In this document: in pieces, positions 1-8,504 of the stretch
Numbering within the stretch: the first letter of the stretch is position 1
Layout of the letters: the number at the start of each line of letters is the position of its first letter
Assembly: GCA_944324645.1 (NCBI GenBank)
Contig: CALUXB010000003.1
Location: 83,728-147,727, forward strand
DNA length: 64,000 bases
Source of the DNA: an uncultured Elusimicrobiales bacterium
Lineage (GTDB): Bacteria; Elusimicrobiota; Elusimicrobia; Elusimicrobiales; Elusimicrobiaceae
Direction: 5' to 3'
The notes under the pieces: generated by a model
Told to the model about the DNA's origin: nothing
The model's database searches: none
What the model saw: the letters and a program-made list of their open reading frames with translations, nothing else
Program-made: the position numbers and the translations under genes

Positions 1-1172
1 TTTACACACTTATTGCCGGGGCGGACGCACCCTTGGTGCGCGCGTACTTTATGACGGTATGCGCCGTGACGGGGTATTTCCTGCGCCGAAACAGCGGGGT
101 GTTTCAGGGGTTAGTGCTTGCCTGTTTTGTTATTTTGCTTATCAACCCGGCTGCGGTATTTGAGACGGGCTTTCAAATGTCTTTTTTGGCCACGTTGGCC
201 ATTATTGTTTGCTTAAACAACTATACCTTGCCCTACCGGTGGCCGCGCTGGGTAAAGTTTTTTGTACAAATTTTTCTGGCTACGCTAAGCACGCAGCTGG
301 TGCTGCTGCCGGTGTTCACCAATGTGTTTTATAAAGTGTCTTTTGTGGGGCTGCTAGCCAATATGCTGCTGGTGCCGCTGGCTTCGGTATTAATGGGGCT
401 GAGCTTTGCGTATTATGTGTTTTGCGTGGCGCATATAGGCTTTTTGCTCAAAGGGCTGACCGGGGCAGTGCTGTTTGCGTTTCAATGGCTGGTGGAGTGT
501 TTTGCTTCTTTTCCGGGGGCTTCCATCACGGCGGCGGCGTGGCGGCCCGGCTGGATAGCGGCCTATTATGCCGGGGTGTTTTTGCTTTTTAATTTGCCGC
601 AAAAAGAATTTGCCGGCCGGGTGTGCAAAGGCGTGGCGGCTGTAGCCGTAGTGGCTGTGGCGGTGCAGAGTTTTTTCTTTAACGGGCCGACGGTATGGCT
701 TTTAAACGAATGGAACAAAAGCGCCATTTTGCTGCGTATGCCCGACGGAACACGCGTTTTGTTCGGTGCGGCTATAGACGGGGATAAACTGGCCCGTGCG
801 GTGCTTGCTTCCGGCGGGCGCAGCTTGGATGTGGTGTTACTTAGTGAAGACATCTGCCAACAACAAAAGCAGGTGCAAGCGCTTTCAAAGGCGGTGCACG
901 TCAAAAAAGTGGTTTTGCCTTTTACAGATGTTTGGCCTGGGGACCAGCTGCAAGTAAATGCGCTGACGCTGAGAGCACGCTGGGGACTGCTGCTTAACCG
1001 CCAAGGCAAACTGTGGAGCAACCGCGGCTACAGCGGCGGGCGAGACAGTTTGTCTTATGAAGCGGCGCAGGGCCGTATGCATTTTACTGCCGCCGCCAAC
1101 AGCCGCTTTATTTTCTGCGACGGGGAAATTTATGATAATATACGCAATGCCACCCGCACGCTGCATTTGTAA
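1..1172 (+). CDS. comEC: ComEC/Rec2-family DNA uptake channel protein, C-terminal part
   Basis: The frame is open from base 3 to a TAA at 1170-1172, so the gene starts upstream of the window and about 389 C-terminal residues are visible. The first ~200 residues contain the ComEC 'competence' membrane domain: the GADAPLVRAYFMT segment matches the family's conserved (T/A)G.s.s..RA..M pattern, followed by several hydrophobic helices. ComEC is known to form the inner-membrane channel that carries single-stranded DNA into the cytoplasm during transformation. The last ~170 residues sit where the family usually has a metallo-beta-lactamase-like domain, but I see no HxHxDH metal motif. The gene ends 35 bases before the guanine deaminase gene. 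The family call is good; the function of the tail is unknown. Confidence 0.85.
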   Translation, partial: YTLIAGADAPLVRAYFMTVCAVTGYFLRRNSGVFQGLVLACFVILLINPAAVFETGFQMSFLATLAIIVCLNNYTLPYRWPRWVKFFVQIFLATLSTQLVLLPVFTNVFYKVSFVGLLANMLLVPLASVLMGLSFAYYVFCVAHIGFLLKGLTGAVLFAFQWLVECFASFPGASITAAAWRPGWIAAYYAGVFLLFNLPQKEFAGRVCKGVAAVAVVAVAVQSFFFNGPTVWLLNEWNKSAILLRMPDGTRVLFGAAIDGDKLARAVLASGGRSLDVVLLSEDICQQQKQVQALSKAVHVKKVVLPFTDVWPGDQLQVNALTLRARWGLLLNRQGKLWSNRGYSGGRDSLSYEAAQGRMHFTAAANSRFIFCDGEIYDNIRNATRTLHL

Positions 1173-1207
1173 TATAATATAGGGGCACGCTAAATAAGGA
1201 GTTTCTT

Positions 1208-1696
1208 ATGGATGAAAAAGAATTGGAAATGCATAAAAAATTTTTGCGCGAAGCGGTCAAACTGGCCCGGGAAAATGTGGCCACCGGCCGCGGCGGTCCG
1301 TTTGGGGCGGTTATTGTTAAAGACGGGCAAATTATTGCCCGCGGCAGCAACCAAGTGTTGGGCTGCAAAGACCCTACTATGCACGCGGAAGTGGACGCCA
1401 TACGCAACGCCTGCAAAAAATTAAACCATTTTGAACTTAAAGACTGCGTGATTTATTCTTCTTGCGAGCCTTGCCCTATGTGCCTGGGTGCTATTTATTG
1501 GGCGCGGCCCAAAGCGCTGTTTTTCGCGGCGGACCGCCATACGGCGGCGCGGCACGGGTTTGATGACAAGTTTATTTATGATGAAATTGTCAAAGATCCG
1601 GCCCAGCGTTCTATCCAAACCGTCTGCTTGGCATTAGAGGACAACGAAGAGCCGTTTGAGCGGTGGGACCAAAAAACAGATAAAACGCAGTATTAA
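1208..1696 (+). CDS. guaD: Guanine deaminase (cytidine/deoxycytidylate deaminase fold)
   Basis: 162 residues. The protein should hydrolyse guanine to xanthine plus ammonia in the cytoplasm (purine salvage). The zinc-site motifs are clear: HAE at residues 59-61 (His ligand and catalytic Glu) and PCPMC at 88-92 (two Cys ligands). GGPFGAV near residue 29 and CLGAIYWARPKA after the Cys pair resemble Bacillus GuaD more than the tRNA adenosine deaminase TadA, and the length fits GuaD (~156). The ATG at 1208 follows an AAGGAG ribosome site. A TATAAT-like box lies at 1173-1178, but no good -35 is visible. A tRNA- or cytosine-directed relative is possible but less likely. Confidence 0.88.
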   Translation: MDEKELEMHKKFLREAVKLARENVATGRGGPFGAVIVKDGQIIARGSNQVLGCKDPTMHAEVDAIRNACKKLNHFELKDCVIYSSCEPCPMCLGAIYWARPKALFFAADRHTAARHGFDDKFIYDEIVKDPAQRSIQTVCLALEDNEEPFERWDQKTDKTQY

Positions 1697-1751
1697 CAAA
1701 CCGCTGTTTTAGCTGTGTCGTTGCGAGAAAAACGGCAAAAACTTTCTGTTA

Positions 1752-1779
1752 AACCCCGGCTTAGCCGGGGTTATTTTTT
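1752..1779 (+). terminator. Rho-independent terminator after guaD
   Basis: The arms AACCCCGGC (1752-1760) and GCCGGGGTT (1764-1772) pair perfectly around a 3-base loop and are followed by ATTTTTTG. Confidence 0.88.
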
Positions 1780-1835
1780 GTTTTTGCGCCAGGGAAAGCA
1801 GATTTTGTTTTGGTGGCAAGAAGGTATCTTTGAAC

Positions 1836-1859
1836 AAAAATACCCCGGGAAAGCGGGGT
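1836..1859 (-). terminator. Terminator of the peptidoglycan-recycling operon
   Basis: ACCCCG (1842-1847) pairs with CGGGGT (1854-1859). The A run at 1836-1840 becomes the U run of a minus-strand transcript leaving nagZ. The remaining bases between guaD and nagZ (about 1780-1835 and 1860-1964) hold no gene that I can see. Confidence 0.75.
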
Positions 1860-1964
1860 GTTTGCCATAGTCCTATTTTTTAAGGAAGGGCGGCGGCACC
1901 GGCGCCTGTTAAAAGGGCTCTCTTTCCGTATATATGCCTTGGCACGCAAAAGAAGAACAAACCG

Positions 1965-3365
1965 TTAAACCGGCATATGCCCGCCGGGTTTTTGCTGCCC
2001 GGTCAAAATGGCGGCGGCGCATTGTTGGGCCTCTTGCGCCGGGCTGAACAAAAACAGCCGCGCCGTCAGATTAGACACGGCTTCTGCGCCAAACGGGCTG
2101 CCAAAGCTGATAAAAACGCTTTGGCTGTGCGTGGCCGCTTGCTGTGCAAGCTGTTGTTTTTCGCGGTCAGATAAATTGATGTGCCCTTTAAACGCTTTGT
2201 AATTGGAGAAAGACACCGCCAGCAGTTTTTGCTGCGGGCTGGGGTGGCGGCTGAGGCGTATGCCGCAGTTTTGCAGCGCCTGCAAAAAGTGTTGTGCGGC
2301 AAAGGATTCTTCGTTGCCCAGTTCCAAGTATGCAATTTCTTCTCCCGGCTGCAGCGTCAGCGCGGGGCCCTGCCACACCGCACAGGAGGCGGCGTAGCGC
2401 GCGTTAAACTCCCGCGCCGGCAAACCCTCTTGGTGTACGGTAGGGAAGGTGCGGAGCAGTTGCTCTTGCAGCTGGAGGGATGTTTGATACATTTCTTCCA
2501 GCCCGGTTTGCTTTTGCAGAAAATCAGACAGGGCCACCGCGTCTGTGGCAGAGAGCAAAATATGCGCCCCTGCACGCAGCGCGTTTAAGGCGGTTTGGCA
2601 CACGTCCCCGGCGGATTTCATATTCAGTGCGTCCGTTAAAATCAGCCCGCCAAACCCCATTTTTTCTTTCAAAAGTCCGCTCAGTATAGCGCGGGACTGG
2701 GAAGCGGGATACTGCGGGTCCAGCGCCGGCACGCACAAGTGCCCCGCCATTACGCTGTCTGTGTATGGAAGGGCGGCGGCAAAAGGGACCAGCTCTTCTT
2801 GCTCCAGCTCCGCCAAAGAGCGTGTTAAGAGCGGCAAAGAGAGGTGGGAATCTGTTTTTGTACTGCCGTGTCCCGGGAAGTGCTTGATACTGCTAAGCAC
2901 CCCTCCTTCGCGCAGGCCGCGGCACAAGGCCGCCCCCAAACGCCCTACGGCTGTCGGGTCTTTGCCAAAAGAGCGGGTGTTCACTATGGGGTTTTGTGGC
3001 TCATTGCATAAATCCAGCACCGGGGCAAACACCCAGTCCACCCCGACGCTGCGGGCTTCCCGCGCCAGCGTCAGGCCCTTTTGATAGGCGGCTTCTTCGG
3101 TGCCGTTAGCGCCAACGGCCAAGTTGGAAAGCACCCAGCTTTCCCCGTTTATCCAACGGCCCAAGCCGTCTTCATAATCGGAACAGATAAGCACCCGCTC
3201 TAAGCAAGAGGCCTGTTTGATGGTGCGGATGAACTGTTGGATTTCCGCCCGCGTGCCGCCGTATATGCAAAAGCCGCCTGCGCCGCGCCGCGCCATTTCC
3301 AGCGCGTCTTCTATGCGGGATTTGCCAAACCAAAAACCCGGATAAATCAAACGGTTTATATTCAT
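1965..3365 (-). CDS. nagZ: Beta-N-acetylhexosaminidase, glycoside hydrolase family 3 (NagZ type)
   Basis: 466 residues from the chosen ATG at 3365. NagZ removes GlcNAc from muropeptides during cell-wall recycling. The family signature KHFPGHGSTKTDSH (general-acid His loop) is present, and TDALNM contains the probable nucleophile Asp. An SDYEDGLGRW segment lies near the N-terminus. The protein is longer than E. coli NagZ (~340) and carries a C-terminal extension of roughly 120 residues, as in two-domain relatives. The frame extends 18 codons upstream, but the ATG at 3365 overlaps the anmK stop as ATGA and is followed by a typical GH3 start, so I prefer it. It is the last gene of the recycling operon. 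Confidence 0.87.
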   Translation of the reverse strand: MNINRLIYPGFWFGKSRIEDALEMARRGAGGFCIYGGTRAEIQQFIRTIKQASCLERVLICSDYEDGLGRWINGESWVLSNLAVGANGTEEAAYQKGLTLAREARSVGVDWVFAPVLDLCNEPQNPIVNTRSFGKDPTAVGRLGAALCRGLREGGVLSSIKHFPGHGSTKTDSHLSLPLLTRSLAELEQEELVPFAAALPYTDSVMAGHLCVPALDPQYPASQSRAILSGLLKEKMGFGGLILTDALNMKSAGDVCQTALNALRAGAHILLSATDAVALSDFLQKQTGLEEMYQTSLQLQEQLLRTFPTVHQEGLPAREFNARYAASCAVWQGPALTLQPGEEIAYLELGNEESFAAQHFLQALQNCGIRLSRHPSPQQKLLAVSFSNYKAFKGHINLSDREKQQLAQQAATHSQSVFISFGSPFGAEAVSNLTARLFLFSPAQEAQQCAAAILTGQQKPGGHMPV

Positions 3366-4489
3366 AAAACCACTTGCCCCAGTATCGTGTTTTCCTTGGC
3401 GCCGGTGGCCCGCGCGCAATGGTTGCTTTTGCCTTGCAGCGCCAAATAGGCCATCAGCCCAAAGGCGGCGGCTTCCTTGGCCTGCGGGTTGAGCCCGGCG
3501 GCTTCGGAAGTGACAACCGGAAGAGCGCTGAGGCGCTGTATATTTTGCAATAGCGTTTTATTGTATGCCCCACCGCCGGATACGATGATTTGCCGCCGCG
3601 CGCGGGCCGGGACAAAGCGTTTAATGGCCTCTGCCACCGCCGCGGCGGTAAAGAGATTTAAGCTAGCCAGCAAATCCGCCGCGCGCTGTGGGCCAAAGGC
3701 GTTAAAGTGGCGGCTAAGATAGCTCTCTGCAAAGTCATTTTTGTCCAAGCTTTTAGGCGGTTTTTGGCGGAAAAAGGGTTGTTTGAGCAGTTTTTGCACT
3801 AATTTTTCATCAGCTTTGCCTTGGGCCGCCAGGCGCCCATCTTTATCATAGGGTTTGCCCAAAAAGCGCACGCAGGCCAGGTCCATTAATGTGTTAGCCG
3901 GGCCGCAGTCAAAACCCAGCGTTTTTATGCCTTTGCCCACTACGGATAAATTGGCAATGCCGCCTAAATTAAGCAAGATGTTGGGCTGGCCTTGTCCAAA
4001 AATATATTCATCAAAAAAAGGAATGAGCGGCGCACCTTGTCCGCCCAGGGCCAGGTCTTTTTCCCGAAAGTGCGCCACCACCGGCACCCCAAAAGCGACG
4101 GATAAAAAAGCCGGCTCCCCTATTTGCAGGGTGTTGGCTGTGGCGTCTGCGGGGCCGTGGTACACCGTCTGCCCGTGGCTGCCAATACATAAAAGGCGGC
4201 TTTGGGGCAGGCGGGACCAGGTTAAAAAAGCGCGTGCTTTTTGTGCGTAGAGTCGGCCCAGTTCAAAATTCAGCGCAGATAATTGCGCCGCGCGCAAGTC
4301 TTTGGCTTGCAACAGGCTCTTTTGCAGGGCTGGCGAGTAGCGGTAGTTTTTAAAGCAAAGCAGTTGAAAAGGCTGTGGCTGCAGGGCGCAGATGGTCAGC
4401 CCGTCGCAGCTGGTGCCGCTCATCAGCCCCAGCACAAAGCCGCGCGCCGGGGAGCTGTTGAACAGGGAGGCGCGGGTTTTATTTTTCAC
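3362..4489 (-). CDS. anmK: Anhydro-N-acetylmuramic acid kinase
   Basis: 375 residues, close to the E. coli AnmK length (369). The enzyme opens and phosphorylates 1,6-anhydroMurNAc to MurNAc-6-phosphate. GLMSGTSCDG (residues ~21-30) is the family's nucleotide-binding signature. IGSHGQTVYH and LGFDCGPANTLMD further on also match. The start overlaps the murQ stop by 11 bases, and its own stop overlaps the nagZ start. Lying directly between murQ, which uses its product, and nagZ strongly supports the assignment. Confidence 0.93.
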   Translation of the reverse strand: MKNKTRASLFNSSPARGFVLGLMSGTSCDGLTICALQPQPFQLLCFKNYRYSPALQKSLLQAKDLRAAQLSALNFELGRLYAQKARAFLTWSRLPQSRLLCIGSHGQTVYHGPADATANTLQIGEPAFLSVAFGVPVVAHFREKDLALGGQGAPLIPFFDEYIFGQGQPNILLNLGGIANLSVVGKGIKTLGFDCGPANTLMDLACVRFLGKPYDKDGRLAAQGKADEKLVQKLLKQPFFRQKPPKSLDKNDFAESYLSRHFNAFGPQRAADLLASLNLFTAAAVAEAIKRFVPARARRQIIVSGGGAYNKTLLQNIQRLSALPVVTSEAAGLNPQAKEAAAFGLMAYLALQGKSNHCARATGAKENTILGQVVL

Positions 4490-5372
4490 GCAGAGCCTCC
4501 GCCAAAAAGCCGCGGTGTTTTTTTAGTAAAGCGCGCGCCTGTTTGCAGGTCAATTTTTTGCGGTGCATCAGAACGGCGGTTTTTACGTTTTGGCCGGAAT
4601 CCTGCAATAAACGCCGGGCCGTTTTTTCGTCTGTTTTGGTCAGCAGGCGTATAAGACGCAGGGCGCGGGCTGTCAGTTTGATGTTGGTGGGCAAGACGTC
4701 TATCATCAAATTTTCATATATTTTACCGGCGCGAGCCATCGCCCCGGTGGTAATGGCGTTTAAAGCCATTTTGGTGGCGCTGCCCGCTTTAAGCCGCGTA
4801 GAGCCGCTTAAAGCTTCCGGACCGGAGTTTAAACAGATAAAAATATCGGCGTAGCGGGTGTCTGCCCAGGGGTTACAGGCAACCAATGCCGTGCGGCAGC
4901 CCGCTTTACGCGCCGCTTGCAGGGCCCCTTGCACATAGGGGGTGTTGCCGCTGGCAGCCAAGCCCAATACAAAATCTCCTTTGCGGGCTTTCTTGAGCAG
5001 GTCTTTGCCGCCTTGTACGGCGTCGTCTTCCGCTCCTTCTATAGAGCGGAAAACAGCGTCTCTTCCACCTGCCATAATGCCGATAATTTGCGAGGCTTTT
5101 GTTCCAAAAGTGGGCACACATTCCACCGCTTCCAATACTCCCAGCCGGCCGCTGGTGCCGGCTCCGGTAAAAATAATTTTATGTCCGGATACAAAAGTCT
5201 CTGCCGCACATTCTATGGCTTTGGCAATAGCGGGGGCGGCTTGGCGTACGGCGCGCGCGGCATTAAAATCTTCTGCATTGAGCAGGTGGGCAATTTGGCG
5301 GGGGGAGGCTGTTCCCAGTTTTTTGGTGCGCGGGTTAACTGATTCCGTAGGGATTAGTCCAGTTTTTTTCAT
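4479..5372 (-). CDS. murQ: N-acetylmuramic acid 6-phosphate etherase
   Basis: 297 residues from the ATG at 5372 (E. coli MurQ is 298). The enzyme cleaves the lactyl ether of MurNAc-6-P to give GlcNAc-6-P and D-lactate. The SIS-domain sugar-phosphate site is visible as GAGTSGRLGVLEAVECVPTFG, and LTESVN is present as PTESVNPRT near the N-terminus. An in-frame ATG four codons earlier (5384) lies inside the GGAG ribosome site and would overlap the upstream stop, so the start at 5372, one base after the permease gene, is preferred. The C-terminal ~60 residues look like the small helical domain seen in the family. Confidence 0.94.
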   Translation of the reverse strand: MKKTGLIPTESVNPRTKKLGTASPRQIAHLLNAEDFNAARAVRQAAPAIAKAIECAAETFVSGHKIIFTGAGTSGRLGVLEAVECVPTFGTKASQIIGIMAGGRDAVFRSIEGAEDDAVQGGKDLLKKARKGDFVLGLAASGNTPYVQGALQAARKAGCRTALVACNPWADTRYADIFICLNSGPEALSGSTRLKAGSATKMALNAITTGAMARAGKIYENLMIDVLPTNIKLTARALRLIRLLTKTDEKTARRLLQDSGQNVKTAVLMHRKKLTCKQARALLKKHRGFLAEALREK

Positions 5373-5373
5373 A

Positions 5374-6723
5374 TTAATCAGCATCTCCTATATGCATTTT
5401 ATGGGTTTGGAAGGCTTTTTCTGTTTCTTCTATAGACTTGATTTTTCTCGTCAGCGGAATGACTGCCAACGTGCATAAACTGATAAACGCGACTAAAACA
5501 AAATAGGGGCCGTATCCCAGCTGCATTTGCCATTTGCCCGAAAGCATAGAGGGCACCATCATCCCCAGCGCCATAATTCCGGTGGATATGGCATAGTGTG
5601 AGGTTTTGTATTTGCCTTGGGATATGTACATAATAAAAACAGAAAAAGCCATTAGCGCCAAACCGTTGCCCAAATGCTCCAGCGTGATGAGTACTGCCGT
5701 AAGGGCTACCCCGGGGCGCGCATAGGCCATATAAATATAGAAGAAATTGGGCAAAATTAAAATAATGGCAAAGGGCCAAATGCATTTTCTAAATCCGTAC
5801 CGTCCCAGCAACCAGCCGCCGGCTAAATTGCCTGCAATAATGGCCCCCAGCCCCAGTGTTCCTTTGATTAGCCCATAGCTTTGTACAGACAAGCCCAAGG
5901 CGCCTTCTTCGGCCCCGCGCAGCAAAAACAGCGGCACGATTTTTTCCAGCAGGGCGTCTCCCAAGCGGTAGAATAAAATGAAAATTAAAATATAGAGCAT
6001 ATTCTTTTGTGTAAAGTAGGTTTTAAATGCATCACTCCAAGCGTTTCGTCCTGGAGCTTGTGCGGGGCCGTCTGCGGCGGGTTGGGGCAAAACAAAACGG
6101 TGGGCCAATGCTCCGGCAGCAAATAATATGGCCAGAAATAAAAACATTAGAGCCCAGTTATACGGCCAAGCGACGATATCCCAAGACCCGGTGCTTGCGC
6201 GGTTGGTCAAAGAGCCGGTGGCCGCCACCAAAATTCCGCTGCCAAAAATCATAGCCAAACGGTAGAAAATAGTGCGTATGCCCACAAAAGCCCCTTGCTG
6301 AGGCGCGCTTAAAGCCAGCAGGTAATAGCCGTCTGTAGCAATGTCTAAAGTAGCAGATACAAAAGCCCCCGCCAAAAAACCAAACAGAGACAGCGAAAAG
6401 AAAGTCAGATTGTTGAGGTGTTGGGCATAAGAGAAGGCATTGTAGGTGGTAAGTCCCGCCAGCAACAAGAAAACAGCGGCCATTGCTGTTTGTGCGCCCA
6501 GCAGCCAGCGGCGTTTGGTGCTGTGTCCGTCCACCAAGGGACTCCAAAACATTTTCAGCGTCCAGGGCAGGTACAGCCACCCGGTCCAAAATGCAATTTG
6601 GTCGTTGGGAAAGCCCAGGTCTGCATACAGCACGACGGAAACGGTGTTGATGATGATATAAGGCAACCCTTCCAGAAAATATAGGGAAGGAATGTATGTC
6701 CAGGGGGAAGGGTTGGCGCGCAT
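5374..6723 (-). CDS. ampG: AmpG-like muropeptide permease (major facilitator superfamily)
   Basis: 449 residues with roughly 12 hydrophobic helices. The N-terminal stretch VVLYADLGFPNDQIAF followed by LPWTLKMFWSPLVD resembles the AmpG signature (..LK.lW.PlvD). AmpG is known to import GlcNAc-anhydroMurNAc peptides across the inner membrane. It sits directly upstream of murQ, anmK and nagZ, the enzymes that process that substrate, so the substrate assignment rests mainly on context. The gene begins 9 bases after the AI-2E-family gene, which suggests a single transcript. Other substrates of PAT-family transporters, such as acetyl-CoA, cannot be excluded from sequence alone. Confidence 0.8.
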   Translation of the reverse strand: MRANPSPWTYIPSLYFLEGLPYIIINTVSVVLYADLGFPNDQIAFWTGWLYLPWTLKMFWSPLVDGHSTKRRWLLGAQTAMAAVFLLLAGLTTYNAFSYAQHLNNLTFFSLSLFGFLAGAFVSATLDIATDGYYLLALSAPQQGAFVGIRTIFYRLAMIFGSGILVAATGSLTNRASTGSWDIVAWPYNWALMFLFLAILFAAGALAHRFVLPQPAADGPAQAPGRNAWSDAFKTYFTQKNMLYILIFILFYRLGDALLEKIVPLFLLRGAEEGALGLSVQSYGLIKGTLGLGAIIAGNLAGGWLLGRYGFRKCIWPFAIILILPNFFYIYMAYARPGVALTAVLITLEHLGNGLALMAFSVFIMYISQGKYKTSHYAISTGIMALGMMVPSMLSGKWQMQLGYGPYFVLVAFISLCTLAVIPLTRKIKSIEETEKAFQTHKMHIGDAD

Positions 6724-6732
6724 AGCAGCTCC

Positions 6733-7752
6733 TTATTTAAAAGGCAAACGGCCGGCCAGCAAATCGGCAAAAGGTTTGGTGGGCTGGCTCATTTCTAAAA
6801 TCATTTTGATAATAGAGGTAAGCGGCACCGCCAGCAGGGCGCCTATAACGCCCCAAACCAGGGCCCAAAAGATTAAAGAAGCAATTACCACCACCGGGTT
6901 TAAATCCATTCCTTTGCCCAACCATTTGGTTTCCAGAATGTTTCCTACTACAAAATGAATGGCAGATAATAAAGAGATAGCTAAAATCATACGCCAGTCA
7001 AACCCATATTGCAAAAATAAGACCGGCATCGGCAGCAAAGTGGCAATAAAGGGCCCGATGTTGGGAATAAAATTGAGCACAAACGTAATGACGGCAAACA
7101 TAATAGCCAGCTCCGTTCCCAGCACGGTCAAAACAATCCAAGTCAACAGTGTGGCTAATAAAGACACAAAAATTTTAACAATAAGGTAATAAGAGATTTG
7201 TTTTTCAATATTGCTGACCAAAGCGGTTTTTTCGTCTCCGGAAGCGCGGCCCATAAACAGGAAAATCAAAAACAGGGAAATCAGCGTTAAGTTAGATACA
7301 AACGATACGACTCCTCCCCCCATTGTGCGCAGCATATTAAATAAAGGAACGCGGTTCAATGTTTCGGACAGCAATTCAGAGTTGGCTTGAATGCCGAACT
7401 TTTGGGCCGTTTGCAGCAGCCACGTCACTGTATCGTTTAATTTTTCTGCATATATATTGGCTCCATTTACAAAAGAGGAGATAGAATTGGATACAAAAAT
7501 TACAGAAAGGGCCGCCAAACCCAAAAAGAGCAAAATACCCAAAAGAAAGCCTAACAGATGGGGCACTTTCCATTTCTTTTTCATCCAATCGGCGATGGTA
7601 TTTAAAACAATAGAGAGAAATAAGGCGATTACAAAAGGCATCAGCACAGCTTTGGCATATACTAAAATCCAAGTTAATGCTGTTCCTGCCAAGATGAGCA
7701 AGCAAGCGTTGTTAATCGGCGCATAGACCGAAGAGGCGGTTTGTTTAAACAT
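6733..7752 (-). CDS. AI-2E family (UPF0118/PerM-like) membrane protein
   Basis: 339 residues with about 7-8 membrane helices. The N-terminal pair of helices, the central amphipathic region (residues ~100-150), and the GPFIATLLPMPVLFLQYG / ILETKWLGKGMDLNPVVV segments are typical of the AI-2E transporter family. Family members are variously proposed to export autoinducer-2 or to act in ion exchange, and nothing here fixes the substrate. It is the first gene of the minus-strand recycling operon. TAGGAG lies in front of its ATG, and an A/T-rich upstream region is shared with the divergent gene at 7952. Confidence 0.85.
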   Translation of the reverse strand: MFKQTASSVYAPINNACLLILAGTALTWILVYAKAVLMPFVIALFLSIVLNTIADWMKKKWKVPHLLGFLLGILLFLGLAALSVIFVSNSISSFVNGANIYAEKLNDTVTWLLQTAQKFGIQANSELLSETLNRVPLFNMLRTMGGGVVSFVSNLTLISLFLIFLFMGRASGDEKTALVSNIEKQISYYLIVKIFVSLLATLLTWIVLTVLGTELAIMFAVITFVLNFIPNIGPFIATLLPMPVLFLQYGFDWRMILAISLLSAIHFVVGNILETKWLGKGMDLNPVVVIASLIFWALVWGVIGALLAVPLTSIIKMILEMSQPTKPFADLLAGRLPFK

Positions 7753-7873
7753 AAGGGCTCCTAGCCAACATATAGAAGAGTCTTTTTATTTATATTATCA
7801 TAAAACTATTGTTAAAAATATGATTTTTCTAAATAAAAACCGAAAAATAATATGTTTTTGGGGCAGAAAAAGA

Positions 7874-7902
7874 TTGCTAGCTTGTTGTAAAAATGGTATC
7901 CT
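7874..7902 (+). promoter_or_regulatory. Predicted promoter of the 7952-9629 operon
   Basis: TTGCTA (7874-7879), a 17-base spacer, then TATCCT (7897-7902) preceded by TGg, an extended -10. The ATG at 7952 has AAGGAG 12-17 bases upstream. Each hexamer matches 4 of 6 consensus bases. Confidence 0.45.
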
Positions 7903-7951
7903 TTTAGCAGTAGGAATTTTGTACAACAAAAAAACAAGGAGCAAAAAGTAA

Positions 7952-8488
7952 ATGAAAAAAAGCATTGCTTTAGTATTTGGCGCTTTGTTTCTGTTCAGCG
8001 TAGCCAACGCTGCTGTTACGGTAACGCGCAACGGCAAAACGTCTAAATACGAAAATGGCAGCACGGTCCGCGTAACCGGGCAGTCCGCTGCTGTAGTCAA
8101 CTATAATGGGGTGAAGATTTCCGTTCCGGCGGGTGTCGCTGTGACGATTGCGGAAAATGCAGATGGTTCCGTCAATGTCAGCGGTACGAATTTGTCCGGC
8201 GTTAAAGTGGAAAACAACACCGTAAGCTCCACCGGAGCTGTGTCTTTTTCCGTATCGCCTAAAACTAAAGACATTACCGTCAATAAAGGTACGCTGGTAG
8301 TGCAGGACGCTTATGGCAATACCACGACGGTAGCCGCTGGTTCTTCCTTCTCCGCTACGGAGGCTGTAGCTGCCTCTTCTTCCTTACCGGCTTTTGTAAA
8401 TGAAGCGGTTTTGGGTGAAAATACGGCGTCCCAACAGGCGACGCAGGACGTTGAGGAAATGCTCAGCCCTTCCTCTCCGAACAACTAA
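7952..8488 (+). CDS. Secreted beta-strand-rich protein of unknown function
   Basis: 178 residues. A signal peptide is clear (MKKSIALVFGALFLFSVANA, cleavage after ANA). The mature part alternates short Val/Thr/Ser-rich strands with Gly/Asn turns, as in beta-helix or FecR-like folds (for example VPAGVAVTI and VNKGTLVVQDAYGNTTTV). It ends in a Ser/Gln/Asn/Pro-rich tail. I do not recognise a named family. It lies 16 bases before the beta-barrel gene, with matching codon use, and is probably co-transcribed. A periplasmic or surface partner of that barrel is a reasonable but untested inference. Confidence 0.7.
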   Translation: MKKSIALVFGALFLFSVANAAVTVTRNGKTSKYENGSTVRVTGQSAAVVNYNGVKISVPAGVAVTIAENADGSVNVSGTNLSGVKVENNTVSSTGAVSFSVSPKTKDITVNKGTLVVQDAYGNTTTVAAGSSFSATEAVAASSSLPAFVNEAVLGENTASQQATQDVEEMLSPSSPNN

Positions 8489-8504
8489 GGGAGATTAAGC
8501 AAGA

